Source: Myxococcales bacterium (GTDB lineage: Bacteria > Myxococcota_A > Bradymonadia > UBA7976 > UBA1532). Taken from it: 53,394 nucleotides of DNA. Numbering within the stretch: position 1 is the first letter of the stretch; the number at the start of each line of letters is the position of its first letter. This document shows, one piece after another, positions 7,708 to 17,272 of the stretch. A model generated the notes under the pieces. That model saw nothing but the letters and a program-made list of their open reading frames with translations, did not search any database and was not told the DNA's origin. Made by a program: the position numbers and the translations under genes. The stretch is from contig PCCS01000065.1 of NCBI GenBank assembly GCA_002731825.1, positions 1 to 53,394 on the forward strand. Direction: 5' to 3'.

Positions 7708-8568
7708 TTATTTCGCTTTGAAGTCGACCTTAGCCCCCCGGGGGAGGGCAATTGAGTAGCGGTGCTGACAATCTGTATATCCACCTGCACCATCTTCTGA
7801 GTAGCAGGTCTTAAAGATGATTTGCTTACCCTTGCGCTTTGCGGTCACCGTGCCACCTTCGCCCGCCCAAAATGTTGAACATTCGAAGGGCAATTTACTG
7901 GTTGGGCATGGGCCAGGAATTTCCATCGGGCCACCGCTTGACTCGAAGAGATGGGTTGTATGGCGTACCTCGCCTGCCGGTCCGTGTGTCAAAATGTATT
8001 TGGTGCGTGGTGTCTCGCCGACGTCTTCGTCGTCCTTCATGTACGAGTGGATTTTTACTCGGACTGAATAGCGACTGGTCTTTTTAGAGTCCGTGATCAC
8101 ACCATCCCACTTGGTGGATGTGAGCATAATTTCTTGGACAATGCGGGCTCGCCCACGTTGTTTTGCGAGCACCAATCGTTTGGTGCCCTGATCGGCGTAT
8201 TTACCACTGGCCGACCGCCAAAGTTGAGTGAAAATGACATTGAGTTTGCCATCGAGCTTCGACTCAATTTTGCAGTCTTTAATGTAGACTGCGGTACCGG
8301 GTTTAAACATTTTTTTGCGGTCTTTAAGCCAGCGCGCGCGATTGTATTTCTTCTCGCGCCCACTCTTCGTGCGCTTAATGCCTTCAAAACCCTTTTTGGC
8401 ATAGAGTGCACCATAGGCTCTGAAGTTATTATCCCTCTGAGTTTTCGCCCATTTTTGAACAAGTTTGCAGGCAGCACCGCTGGCGTTCGCCCCCATTGGC
8501 AAAGCCATTAACAGAGCAGTCCCCAAAGCAATTTTAAGCATTCCGAATCCTTTACTATGCTGTTTCAT
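7708..8568 (-). CDS. Exported NTF2-like domain protein, unknown function
   Basis: 286 residues. N-terminus MKQHSKGFGMLKIALGTALLMALPMGANASG is a signal peptide cleaved near Ala-Asn-Ala. Residues about 34-140 (LVQKWAKTQRDNNFRAYGALYAKKGF.G..RTKSGREKKYNRARWLKDRKKMF, then repeated strands ending in FTQLWRSASGKYADQGTKRLVLAKQRG) read as an NTF2/SnoaL-like domain of the kind found in secreted bacterial proteins. The C-terminal 130 residues carry six Cys (GPCPTS, FECSTF, KTCYSEDG, YTDCQHRY) and are unassigned. Periplasmic or surface location inferred. Start supported by the ATG and signal peptide. Confidence 0.7.
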   Translation of the reverse strand: MKQHSKGFGMLKIALGTALLMALPMGANASGAACKLVQKWAKTQRDNNFRAYGALYAKKGFEGIKRTKSGREKKYNRARWLKDRKKMFKPGTAVYIKDCKIESKLDGKLNVIFTQLWRSASGKYADQGTKRLVLAKQRGRARIVQEIMLTSTKWDGVITDSKKTSRYSVRVKIHSYMKDDEDVGETPRTKYILTHGPAGEVRHTTHLFESSGGPMEIPGPCPTSKLPFECSTFWAGEGGTVTAKRKGKQIIFKTCYSEDGAGGYTDCQHRYSIALPRGAKVDFKAK

Positions 8569-8992
8569 TTATCTTCCATATCCCTCGCGTTGCAGCCAAC
8601 GTCTGGTCGTCGAGTTTATTCAAGATACGATATACAGGCCCTATGCCACTGACAAGAGATGTCGTGGCATGTATAACGCCAATCTTGCTTTATAAATCAC
8701 CCACCCCCTTAGTCGGTCTCCGTATGATGTTTTCCGCAAAATCATGTCCCATGACCCAGACCGCCTTGAGCTTCTGTCGGCGTCTAATAAGGTCTCGGGC
8801 CGGCTGATGGTTTTTGTCGTCTCTTTTGAGTTTCCCAAAACGGATCGTCCCTGAGGTGAACCCACAGCTCTTGGTATCACCGATGTCTCTCGCATCATCA
8901 CGTTCCACCGGGAATGGCATTCAAAGTCTCTGGCAGTCTGGGTCGAACTTTGAGACAGTCTTGGAAACGTGTTGTCTAAACAGGGGGGGCCA
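8569..8992. other. Intergenic region with no convincing gene
   Basis: 424 bp between the divergent NTF2-like gene and bolA. A 76-codon minus frame (8690-8920) starts directly after a TGA and has no clear ribosome site; its translation (FGKLKRDDKNHQPARDLIRRR...) is hydrophilic and protein-like but unrecognised. I do not call it a gene. Promoters for both flanking genes must lie here; none stands out. Confidence 0.3.
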
Positions 8993-9307
8993 ATGAGCAC
9001 GGAAGCGACCATTGAATCGAAGTTGATCGCAGAGTTTTCTCCCTCGAGACTGCGGATCGATAACGATTCTAAGCGACATGCCGGCCCGGCCACAGAGAGT
9101 CATTTTCGAGTCGTTATCGTCGCCGATACATTTCATGGCTGCAATCGAGTGAAACGCCAGCGCATGGTCTATGCCTGTTTAAGTGATGAACTGGCGGGAC
9201 CCATTCACGCCTTACAGATGAAGTGCCTGACACCGAAGGAATATGAGGCGGCTGACGGTGAAGTGACTTTAAAAGCACCGCCATGCGCCGGTGCGAACAA
9301 GGGGTAA
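8993..9307 (+). CDS. bolA: BolA family protein
   Basis: 104 residues from ATG 8993, preceded by a G-run (AGGGGGGGCC). The sequence follows BolA end to end: IESKLIAEFSPSRLRIDNDS, then RHAGPATESHFRVVIVADTF, the helix-turn-helix-like NRVKRQRMVYACLSDEL, and AGPIHALQMKCLTPKEYE ending in SPPC-type APPCAGA. The His in the C-terminal helix (IHAL) used for Fe-S ligation with monothiol glutaredoxins is present. Family role: Fe-S cluster trafficking and stress-related regulation in the cytoplasm. No glutaredoxin gene is adjacent. Single gene by orientation. Confidence 0.93.
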   Translation: MSTEATIESKLIAEFSPSRLRIDNDSKRHAGPATESHFRVVIVADTFHGCNRVKRQRMVYACLSDELAGPIHALQMKCLTPKEYEAADGEVTLKAPPCAGANKG

Positions 9308-9391
9308 ATAGACGCCAGCGCTCGGGGGCCAACAGACACAGTGCAACGACGACCGATCTAACCGTTTTGGGAATACCTATTATGGGCAGGC

Positions 9392-12300
9392 CTATTCGCT
9401 GGTCTGAATCTGGCCACTGAGTCCCACTACACCCGCCGTTCCGAGGCCGTTGGCGACATTACTGCTGTTGCCGCCACCGCCACCTTGTCCGGCTGTTACA
9501 TCGTCATTTGCTAGAATGAACTGATTGGTCTCTCCATAGTTGGGTGTGAGTCCATTATCGTTGGCAACATAGATATCGAAACTTATGCCACCGGGGCCTC
9601 CACCTCCACCACCACCGTGACCACCGCGACCGCCTGGGCCGCCATCACCGCCACTGAAGATACAAAAAGCCATGTTCAGGTTGGCATCACCGCGCTGACC
9701 GCCCGCGCCCGCTTGACCGCCCTCGCCGCCAGCGCCACCGATACCACCAGCACCACCTCGGCCACCAAGGCCTCGCGTCAGATCATTATTTGTCAGTGCT
9801 GGAAAACCATCGGCGGCTTGTGGACCGGCGTCGCTGAAGACAATGAAGATGGCAAAAGAGCCGCCGCCCGCACCACCGCCAGTCGCACCACCACCGCCAC
9901 AGCCACCGCTTCCACCGCCGCCGCCACTGGCCCCTATATCAGCGCGGTCCGGTCGCCAATCAACGGCAACTCCGCCAGCACCGCCACCGCCGCCACCACC
10001 GCCACCGTCGGTGCCTGGAATCCCAGTTGTACCAGCGTCACCTGACCAGTGCTCTCCAAGTTGGTCTAGACCACCTGCGGCGTTGGCCGCTCCGGCGCCT
10101 CCGTCTCCATCGGGTCCATTTGCACCGGCACCACCGGTCGCACCTTCTGTGCTATTACGTCCATTTGATGCATCCTCCGAGACATTACATTGACCTTGGT
10201 TTTGTGAGCGAAGACCGGCTCCACCCAGGCCTCCAGTCCCTCCAAGAGCACCGCCGCCCCCCGCAAAACCGGTCCCTTCGCTGCGATTGAGCTGTGGACA
10301 TGATGTCCATCCGCCTTGCCCGCCCGATACGTCGATATCACCGCAGATCTGCTGGCCACCAAGGCCGCCCAGGTTGCCGTCGTTATCGCCCTCCGCCGGG
10401 TTACCCAGAGTGCATTGATTACCATTACCCCGGAAGTCTTGGGGGAAAGCGCTGTTACCCTGAACACCTGCTACACCGGCAACACCGCTTGACCCTGAAC
10501 GGCCTTCGAGACCGCGCGCGCCGTTGCCTGCTCTGATTCGGTTATTGCTGATTTGAAGACTTTGGTCGCTATTCCGAATGTAAATGCCATAGCCATTGCC
10601 TTGGTCAGGCGCATCACCTTCGATAGCAAAACCATCCAAAACGGTCGGTTCGACAATATCGATTGCATATACGGCGGCTGAATGGGTCTCTGCATCATCG
10701 TTTGCGCGGATGATGGTGGTATTGATTTCCGGGTTTCTTGTCCAATTGCTTCGGTTATGACCGCCAAGGACGTCGATGCCGTTTTGTAGTCGGACTGTCT
10801 CTCTGTAAAGACCGTCGGAGACCAATACCCGTGTCCGCATTGTTTGTGCTGCGACGTTAATGGCTCTTGTGATGGTGGAACACGGGCGCAACGGGACACC
10901 GCAATCATCGGCGTCGACCCCACCGCTTGCTGGTGTCGACACATAGACCGCCGTTGGGTCTGCTTGGAATTCGCAACCATTGGATGCAACGCCATCAGCA
11001 TCCCGGAACCCATCGAGACAGGTGAACCCGCATATGGCCGTGGCGCCGGCGGCTTCGCAGATAGGCTCTACACCATTGGCCTCGGCAGAAGGCAGCCACA
11101 ACTGGGCGCAGTCGGTCCCACAACCGCCGCAATTACCGACACCAATATAGCGACCATTGGCGTCGGTAAAGGTCTCATCTGTCGAGCCATCACAGTCGTC
11201 ATCCTGGTAGTCACAGGTCTCAACATCCGGTTCGACGACCGCTGCGTCACACTGTGTATTTACCTCATCGTCGCTGCAGACGTAGATGCCGCTGCGTGCG
11301 CAGGTACCAATGCCAACTTGGCAGACTTGGCCCAGCTGTGGATGTGCCTCGTCGGTACTGCCATCGCAATCGTCATCGAAACCGTTACAGGTCTCCATCA
11401 AAGGCTCACCAGGTGATTGACTGCATACGGTTCCAGTCCCATCGGGGGTGCAGATTTGTATGCCGACCCGTTGGCAGACACCGAAACCCGCTGTACACGC
11501 TGTATTGAGTGCATCATAGCCCTCGTCGACAACACTGTCGCAGTCGTCATCAACCCCATTGCATGTCTCTTGGGCGGGTTCCGCGGCGTCTGCACTGCAG
11601 ACGACCGATTGGCCGTCGTCACCACAGAGTCTGAAACCACGCCGCAAACACGCGCCAGAGCCGACTGAGCATGGTGTCCGTATGCCGTCAAAGTTTTCAT
11701 CGGCGGCCCCATCGCAGTCGTTATCTAGGCCATCGCAGATCTCATCGACTGGAAGACCCGCGTCCACAGAACAGGCAAAGCCGCTGCCATCGACGCTACA
11801 GTCATTCACGCCAAATTGCTGGCAGGCACCGACGCCAACAATACAGATGTCTCCTCGGCCTTCGAAGCCCTCATCCGTGGTGCCATCGCAATCGTCGTCC
11901 AAGAAATTGCAAACTTCTGCCATGGGCTCCGTCGCCGTACAGACAGGGTCTGGGCTATCGATTGTGCAAATGAGCCGGCCACTGCATGCAATGGTCTCAC
12001 CATCGATCTCACCATCCCGCTCACAGACCTCACCAAGTCCAGGGAGGTCGTCGGTAAATCCATTACAGTCATCGTCTGCCTGATTGCAGATTTCTGCCGC
12101 CGGCTCGCTGGCACTACAGCCGGTCCAACCGAGTTCTCCGTCGCATGTTTCTCGTCCAATACAGGTGCCGAACTCATTGCTCTGCTCGCAGATCCGAACA
12201 TCGCCTGCGAACTCGGCATTACACGAACAGGAATTGGTGACTGGAACGCAGGACAAACGCTCGTCTTTCATTTGGCAATTAAAGCCATCAGGGCAATCGT

Positions 12301-12778
12301 CGTCGGTCTCACAATCACTGCTGCACACTGAGTCTCCATCTAGGACATAGCAGCGTCCGTTCGGGCAATCGGAATCCTGTTCACAGACGCCGCATAAGCG
12401 GTCTCCTCGGGGCATACACGCGCTTACGATGTCCGGCGGCGTGTTGTCGATAAGGCGGCACTCCCAATCGCCCGGACAATCTCCACGTCTAAGGCAGGTT
12501 CGTGTGCAGACGCTGCGGTCTTCAAAAGTGATGCACCAGCCGCTTTGGCAGTCGTCGTTTGACTGGCACGCGTCCATAAATTCACCAAGCCTATCCTCGC
12601 TGTTGAATTGATCAGCTTGGACAGCGCCTCGATCGGCCAGCGGTGGAATAAAACCACTGTCGGCCGGCACCGAGTCCTGGTTAGACGAATGACCGGATGC
12701 ATCATCCTGGCAGCCGGCCAGGCCCGTGATGCAGACCAGGTAGAGTGCAAGAGAGAGGCGAGATACACAGCGTGTCAT
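9392..12778 (-). CDS. Giant MopE-repeat / beta-helix / Gly-rich surface lipoprotein
   Basis: 1128 residues. Lipoprotein signal with lipobox LAGC (Cys23). Order of parts: Cys-rich 'DDCQSGWC' modules (about 70-190); six MopE-type metal-binding units with the core xCNxxDDDCDGxxDE (about 230-560), including ICNQADDDCNGFTDD, VCNFLDDDCDGTTDE and TCNGFDDDCDGSTDE; then a parallel beta-helix segment (about 600-770: VYVSTPASGG..., PCSTITRAINVA, VLVSDGLYRETVRL, LDGFAIEGDAP, LQISNNRIRAGNGARG), as in DUF1565/pectate-lyase-type domains. The C-terminal roughly 340 residues are Gly-rich with runs of GGGG and GxxG. Family knowledge: MopE of methanotrophs binds copper, but the repeats are widespread in Myxococcota surface proteins and may bind Ca2+. 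Anchored lipoprotein, probably outer-membrane surface. Start supported by the lipoprotein signal. Confidence 0.88.
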   Translation of the reverse strand: MTRCVSRLSLALYLVCITGLAGCQDDASGHSSNQDSVPADSGFIPPLADRGAVQADQFNSEDRLGEFMDACQSNDDCQSGWCITFEDRSVCTRTCLRRGDCPGDWECRLIDNTPPDIVSACMPRGDRLCGVCEQDSDCPNGRCYVLDGDSVCSSDCETDDDCPDGFNCQMKDERLSCVPVTNSCSCNAEFAGDVRICEQSNEFGTCIGRETCDGELGWTGCSASEPAAEICNQADDDCNGFTDDLPGLGEVCERDGEIDGETIACSGRLICTIDSPDPVCTATEPMAEVCNFLDDDCDGTTDEGFEGRGDICIVGVGACQQFGVNDCSVDGSGFACSVDAGLPVDEICDGLDNDCDGAADENFDGIRTPCSVGSGACLRRGFRLCGDDGQSVVCSADAAEPAQETCNGVDDDCDSVVDEGYDALNTACTAGFGVCQRVGIQICTPDGTGTVCSQSPGEPLMETCNGFDDDCDGSTDEAHPQLGQVCQVGIGTCARSGIYVCSDDEVNTQCDAAVVEPDVETCDYQDDDCDGSTDETFTDANGRYIGVGNCGGCGTDCAQLWLPSAEANGVEPICEAAGATAICGFTCLDGFRDADGVASNGCEFQADPTAVYVSTPASGGVDADDCGVPLRPCSTITRAINVAAQTMRTRVLVSDGLYRETVRLQNGIDVLGGHNRSNWTRNPEINTTIIRANDDAETHSAAVYAIDIVEPTVLDGFAIEGDAPDQGNGYGIYIRNSDQSLQISNNRIRAGNGARGLEGRSGSSGVAGVAGVQGNSAFPQDFRGNGNQCTLGNPAEGDNDGNLGGLGGQQICGDIDVSGGQGGWTSCPQLNRSEGTGFAGGGGALGGTGGLGGAGLRSQNQGQCNVSEDASNGRNSTEGATGGAGANGPDGDGGAGAANAAGGLDQLGEHWSGDAGTTGIPGTDGGGGGGGGGAGGVAVDWRPDRADIGASGGGGGSGGCGGGGATGGGAGGGSFAIFIVFSDAGPQAADGFPALTNNDLTRGLGGRGGAGGIGGAGGEGGQAGAGGQRGDANLNMAFCIFSGGDGGPGGRGGHGGGGGGGPGGISFDIYVANDNGLTPNYGETNQFILANDDVTAGQGGGGGNSSNVANGLGTAGVVGLSGQIQTSE

Positions 12779-12953
12779 TGAGTTGACTCCTCAAGATTTA
12801 ACGGAGTCACTCTATCAACAGTTGGTCATCTGTCGACACTATATTTACGTGACCTTGAGTTTAGTCAGCTGACCGGTCACAAGTCTGGTGTGCTCCAGCT
12901 GCAACGACATGGCTCGCTCTGTGCGGCCTTCAACCTAAATTGTGCCACAAAAA

Positions 12954-12983
12954 TTGCCAGACCGTTTGTCCAGTTCGTATAGT
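12954..12983 (+). promoter_or_regulatory. Sigma-70-like promoter of the K+ channel gene
   Basis: TTGCCA (12954-12959), an 18-bp spacer, then TATAGT (12978-12983). The expected transcript start near 12990 lies 16 nt before the ATG at 13006 and rules out the upstream in-frame start at 12940. Confidence 0.55.
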
Positions 12984-13005
12984 GCAAGTTGCGGAGACGA
13001 GTATC

Positions 13006-13779
13006 ATGTCAAAAGTCGGTCGAAAAAGTGTTCGAGCTAAGCTCGAGAAATCAATTGAAGACGGCATTCTCGGGCGTCTGAGTCTACTCATGATCATCGC
13101 CTACATGGTCTGCTTCACTTTGGAGACGGTGCCGGACTTCGCAGAATATATAGACGTCATCCGAATCATCGAAAATACTTTTACGATTATCTTCACCGCC
13201 GAATATGTCTTGCGAATTACCGTGTCCAAGAAACCCATTCGGTATTGCTTAAGCTTCTTTGGCCTGGTCGATTTTTTATCGACTATTCCAGCAATGCTGG
13301 TGTTAGTCGGCGTCCCGAATCCGTTTGGCGGTGCGACCGTCCTCCGGATTTTAAGGGTGCTGCGTATCTTTAAGATTTTTCGAAGCAAGAAAATGAATTC
13401 GGCTCTCCAAGAGATCGGTCGAGCGCTTGCTGACATCAAAAACGATTTGGTGGTTTTTGGTGTTGGCGTCTTGCTGATGCTCTATCTCTCGGCCGTTGGG
13501 ATTTATTATTTTGAGCACGATGCTCAACCCGAGAGCTTCTCGTCTATTCCTGCGGCCATGTGGTGGGCTGTCGCGACGCTGACGACAGTGGGCTATGGAG
13601 ATGCGTATCCCATTACCACAGGCGGTAAAGTTTTTACGGGTTGTATCACCTTGGTTGGGGTCGGTCTGGTGGCCATTCCAACTAGCTTGATTACAGCAGC
13701 GATTACAAAACAGAGAGAGAAACGAAATATCCGAAAACGTGAAAAACAGCGCGACCAGGCTCAGCGCCTCGAGGATTAG
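13006..13779 (+). CDS. Six-TM voltage-gated potassium channel
   Basis: 257 residues from ATG 13006 with GGAG 9 nt upstream. S1-S6 are visible: S1 LLMIIAYMVCFTLETV; S2/S3 IRIIENTFTIIFTAEYVLRI and CLSFFGLVDFLSTIPAMLVLV; S4 with Arg/Lys every third position (LRILRVLRIFKIFRSKK); S5 DLVVFGVGVLLMLYLSAVGIYYFEH; pore helix MWWAVATLTTVGYGD with the canonical TVGYGD K+ selectivity filter; S6 VFTGCITLVGVGLVAIPTSLI. A short basic C-tail has no RCK domain. Inner-membrane, depolarisation-gated K+ flux is the family role. Convergent with the kinase gene downstream. Confidence 0.95.
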   Translation: MSKVGRKSVRAKLEKSIEDGILGRLSLLMIIAYMVCFTLETVPDFAEYIDVIRIIENTFTIIFTAEYVLRITVSKKPIRYCLSFFGLVDFLSTIPAMLVLVGVPNPFGGATVLRILRVLRIFKIFRSKKMNSALQEIGRALADIKNDLVVFGVGVLLMLYLSAVGIYYFEHDAQPESFSSIPAAMWWAVATLTTVGYGDAYPITTGGKVFTGCITLVGVGLVAIPTSLITAAITKQREKRNIRKREKQRDQAQRLED

Positions 13780-13815
13780 TGTAGCAATAGAGGCCCCATG
13801 TTAACACGTGTCTCA

Positions 13816-13836
13816 AGCCCGCTTAAAAGCGTGGCT
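13816..13836. terminator. Weak bidirectional hairpin between convergent genes
   Basis: AGCC-CGCT-TAAA-AGCG-T-GGCT folds with one bulge between the K+ channel stop (13779) and the kinase stop (13838). No real U-tract on either strand, so the terminator role is tentative. Confidence 0.3.
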
Positions 13837-13837
13837 C

Positions 13838-16800
13838 TTACTTCATACGGACACAGCGAAAGCCGGTATCCATAGAGACTTTCCCGACCTTCAAATTACT
13901 TCGGCGATAGGACCGGGTTTGTTTTGCATTACTCCAGAAACCACCACCACGACTGACTCGCTTACTGCAGTCGATCTCGGCATTATGGCTCTTGCTCCAG
14001 CAGCTTGATGTCATCTCCCAGACGTTGCCCGACAGGTCACAAATACCCTGTTTTGAGTTGCCTGCAGGCTTACTGCAAACGTGTGCTGTGTTATCCAGTC
14101 CGCATCCGCGTTTGGCTGCATCTTGTCCCGAACGACGTGCTGTTCCAAATGCAATGACGGAGTGGCTGCAATCCCGGGGCTTCACATTGCCCCATGGGTA
14201 ATCAATTTTCTTGCCCCCACTGCGTGCCGCGTATTCCCATTCGGCCTCCGATGGCAATCGGCCACCGGCCCAGCGGCAAAAGGCTTGTGCCTGTCCAAAC
14301 GTGATACAGGTCACAGGGTTTTGCTCATTACCTGTTTGGTTATCGCTGCATAAGTAGCGCGCTTTGCTCCATGCGAGTTCTGGTCGTGTCCGAGTGCAGA
14401 CACCCGCCTCAAGACAGGCATTGTATTGGGCGACACTGACTTCGCCGCGCATCATGTCAAATGGTCTGACGGTGACCCGTGAGCCGCCCCGTTCGACTTT
14501 GTCTCCGCGCGGGTCGCCGATTCGATAGGATCCTCCAGTGAGCTCGATCCAATTCAGTGAGACCGTTGTTTTTTGGGGAGTGGCTGCCGCCATTGGGCGG
14601 ACCTCGGGCGGTCGGGCCTTTTGCTCTTTCGGTTTGGCAGTCGCGGCCCCGCGTTTTGACACTGTTTGCGCAGGTTGCGCTTTTGTTGTCGCAGCGACGT
14701 CTTGACTCACGCTGACTTCGCTTTTGGGTGTTATCTTGTCTCCGCCGCTCATGGCCACGATGGCGATTCCGATGAGGGCCACAAGACCCACTGCCACCAA
14801 CAGAACATGCTTGTTCTTACTCGTACCGACAAACTCATCGACGGGCTCTTGAGTCATGGGCGGTGCTGGCGTGGGTTTAAGTGGCTCTTCGTTTTTTGAT
14901 TCGGGGATGACAGGCTTTTTAGCCTCTTTGGATTTTGATTCGGTCTGACTGGTTGTTTCGCTCCCGCTTCGAATCGCTTCCAGCTTTTGACGGACCACTG
15001 CGATAGACGCAGGGCGCTCTGCTGGGTCCTCTTCAATGCACTGTGCGAGCAGATCAAAGAGTTCAGGACTCTCACGGAGAGCACGCGGATTGAGGGCGCG
15101 GGGACTTTTGCCGGTCATCAGCCTGTACATTGTTGCGCCAAAAGAGAACACATCGCTCTGTGGACCCGGCTTGCCATAGGAGCCGATGCCCATTTGCTCC
15201 GGCGGCGCATAATCGAGGGTCCCGAAGATCTCTTGGGCCATCATGCTCTTGCCCGTTCGGCTGTTTGCTGTCGCTTCCTGCTTGAGTGAATTGGCGACCC
15301 GCGCCAGTCCAAAATCGATGATTTTGACGTCGATGTTATGATCTTTTCGCTTCAAGAGCACATTCGCGGGCTTTAAATCCAAGTGCGACACGCCTGATTC
15401 ATGAGCCAATTCTAAACCAGTCGCAATTTCGATTCCGACCGCCAATCCGTCATCCAGATTAAGTGGCCCGTGCTCAGCGATGAAGTCCTCGCCATCGATT
15501 GCATTTTCGACGTATTGCATGACGATGTAGGGGCGTTCTTGTCGATTGGGATCAACATAGCCATAGTCCAAGGGTTCTGGGACCTGTTGGGCCGCGATCC
15601 GAGCCATGGTCAGTACTTCAGCAAACACCTCGTCTACAGGGCCTTTTCGACCCTCCCAAAATGCTTTGACTACGACGCGACCTCGCAGCCGGTCGCGGCA
15701 CAGAAACGCACAGCCCATCCCGCCGGCTCCGAGAACGCGTTCGATTGGGTATTTACTGTGCTGATGGAGGGCATAGGTTTGTGGTTCGAGATCGAGCGCG
15801 GTGGAATAATGACCCAGGGCTTTGTCAAAATTGAGCTCCCGCAAGTGGACTTGAAACAGATTATACGCTGCCAATGCCCGCTCTTCGTCACTCCCTGCCG
15901 CCGCCAATGCCTCATCGAGAATTTGGATGGATTTCGATGTGTTACCACACGATGACAACGCGCTACCGACCTGAATTGCAGCCCGGCTAAAACCACGATT
16001 GTTCCGTGGCATGGCATCCAGTTGTCCAACGGCTGCGGTGATGAGTTCTATGCTGCGCGTATTGTGCGTTGAGAATTCATCGCGGGCTTTGATCTTCTTG
16101 TCCACGTTCATGTGCTGCATCATTTCAGCCAGTGGACCCAGTAGCTCAACGACAGAACTCAATTGCTCGCTCTGAGTGGATAATTGCTGTTGCATCATGT
16201 CGACGCTCTCACCGATGGAGTCAACACCCTCTGAGACACGGTCTAATTTGGTGTCTAGGCCAGCCAGTCCTTCCAGTACGTCGTCTAATTGATCTGAGAC
16301 AACGGTGCACCATTCGCCAAACTGGGCCTCGAATTGATCGAGTCGTGCGCCCGCCGAGGCCTCCCATGCGCTCGCTGCCTGTTTGACCAAGGCGTCTAGA
16401 TCAAGCGCCCGCCGTTCCTCTAACGCGCTCAGCCGTATTTCCAGTTCCTGTCTTTGTAATTCCAGGTCGTTTTGGTTGTCTTGCTTGGCAAGGCTCGCTT
16501 TAATTTCATCGAGGGTCTCACTGAGTTCCTTGTGATGGCTGTCCATGGCCGTCTGCATACGCTCAACGGCCTGCTCAGTATGTCTGACGTCGGCCCAGAG
16601 GCCTTCTTTTTGAAGGGCTGTGACCGTCGTCTGAAAACGCGGGTTCTCTCTGAGTTCTTCACGCACGAAATGCATGATGGCATCGCCAATTAAATTGCGT
16701 GCTTCGAGAAAGTCGAGAACAGGTTTCTCAAACGTCTGTTGACGCCCCAAGAGCGCAACGACCTGTTGGGAGAAATTATCTTCACCAGACTGAGAGATCA

Positions 16801-17272
16801 GACGAACCCAATCAGGCTCCGTATTGGCCTCATCGAAGGTCAGAACATTTTTTTGTTGAGACGCCATTCTCAAAGCATCGACGGCATTACCGACGAATGA
16901 ATCCGCCTCCTTGGCGTCGAACTGCTGTTCTCGAATGAACGGATTGAGATAGCCCTCGCGAACTTTCCCCGCGAAGTCTTTGCTCAGTGCAGATGTCTTT
17001 AGAGAATCGGCTTTTTGTTTGAAGCGCTCGAAGACGCTCTCTGCCTGTTTGGGGGGAACTAAGCCAGTGCTAATGGTGGTCAGTGCTTTTTTGCAAGAGC
17101 TGTTGAGAGCGCGAGCAACCACGTCCGACTGATTGGTGAAGTGTTGGGTGATGAGCTTGGATGCTTGTTTACCAAACGTCCCACCAAATGAATGAATGAC
17201 TGGAAACTCGAAAACTGTCTCCAGGCTCTTTGCAATGACATCAGCAGACACTAGAGCTCCCGTTTCATGCAT
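13838..17272 (-). CDS. Ser/Thr protein kinase with novel N-terminus and C-terminal FGE-sulfatase domain
   Basis: 1144 residues. About 1-230 is an all-helical N-terminal region I do not recognise; 235-400 is coiled coil with heptads (TAMDSHHKELSETLDEI, then GLDTKLDRVSEGVDSIGESV); 405-500 is TPR-like. The kinase domain covers about 507-768: P-loop GAGGMG (515-520), Lys536, catalytic loop HLDLKPAN (630-637, Leu replacing the Arg of HRD), DFG 653-655 and APPE 689-692. A linker and one TM helix (about 822-841) follow. The C-terminal 904-1144 is a formylglycine-generating-enzyme-like domain (GGSYRIGDPRGDK, WAGGRLPSEAEWEYAAR, GNVWEMTSS, SRGGGFW, GFRC). Such FGE domains in bacterial kinases are usually taken as periplasmic sensor or binding modules. 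An alternative start is the GTG at 17251, which has a GGGAG site. Confidence 0.9.
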   Translation of the reverse strand: MHETGALVSADVIAKSLETVFEFPVIHSFGGTFGKQASKLITQHFTNQSDVVARALNSSCKKALTTISTGLVPPKQAESVFERFKQKADSLKTSALSKDFAGKVREGYLNPFIREQQFDAKEADSFVGNAVDALRMASQQKNVLTFDEANTEPDWVRLISQSGEDNFSQQVVALLGRQQTFEKPVLDFLEARNLIGDAIMHFVREELRENPRFQTTVTALQKEGLWADVRHTEQAVERMQTAMDSHHKELSETLDEIKASLAKQDNQNDLELQRQELEIRLSALEERRALDLDALVKQAASAWEASAGARLDQFEAQFGEWCTVVSDQLDDVLEGLAGLDTKLDRVSEGVDSIGESVDMMQQQLSTQSEQLSSVVELLGPLAEMMQHMNVDKKIKARDEFSTHNTRSIELITAAVGQLDAMPRNNRGFSRAAIQVGSALSSCGNTSKSIQILDEALAAAGSDEERALAAYNLFQVHLRELNFDKALGHYSTALDLEPQTYALHQHSKYPIERVLGAGGMGCAFLCRDRLRGRVVVKAFWEGRKGPVDEVFAEVLTMARIAAQQVPEPLDYGYVDPNRQERPYIVMQYVENAIDGEDFIAEHGPLNLDDGLAVGIEIATGLELAHESGVSHLDLKPANVLLKRKDHNIDVKIIDFGLARVANSLKQEATANSRTGKSMMAQEIFGTLDYAPPEQMGIGSYGKPGPQSDVFSFGATMYRLMTGKSPRALNPRALRESPELFDLLAQCIEEDPAERPASIAVVRQKLEAIRSGSETTSQTESKSKEAKKPVIPESKNEEPLKPTPAPPMTQEPVDEFVGTSKNKHVLLVAVGLVALIGIAIVAMSGGDKITPKSEVSVSQDVAATTKAQPAQTVSKRGAATAKPKEQKARPPEVRPMAAATPQKTTVSLNWIELTGGSYRIGDPRGDKVERGGSRVTVRPFDMMRGEVSVAQYNACLEAGVCTRTRPELAWSKARYLCSDNQTGNEQNPVTCITFGQAQAFCRWAGGRLPSEAEWEYAARSGGKKIDYPWGNVKPRDCSHSVIAFGTARRSGQDAAKRGCGLDNTAHVCSKPAGNSKQGICDLSGNVWEMTSSCWSKSHNAEIDCSKRVSRGGGFWSNAKQTRSYRRSNLKVGKVSMDTGFRCVRMK

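Noticed and set aside
8690-8920. 76-codon minus-strand frame upstream of bolA
   Set aside because: Begins directly after TGA, no ribosome site, no recognisable family; kept only as a remark in the intergenic entry.
9617-10193. Pro/Thr/Ala-rich plus-strand frames
   Set aside because: They are the complement of the Gly-rich tail (GGN codons give NCC), so the proline and threonine runs are an antisense artefact.
10844-12350. Several long plus-strand frames of 80-190 codons
   Set aside because: Antisense to the MopE repeats of the lipoprotein; no start signals, and repeated composition follows the real gene.
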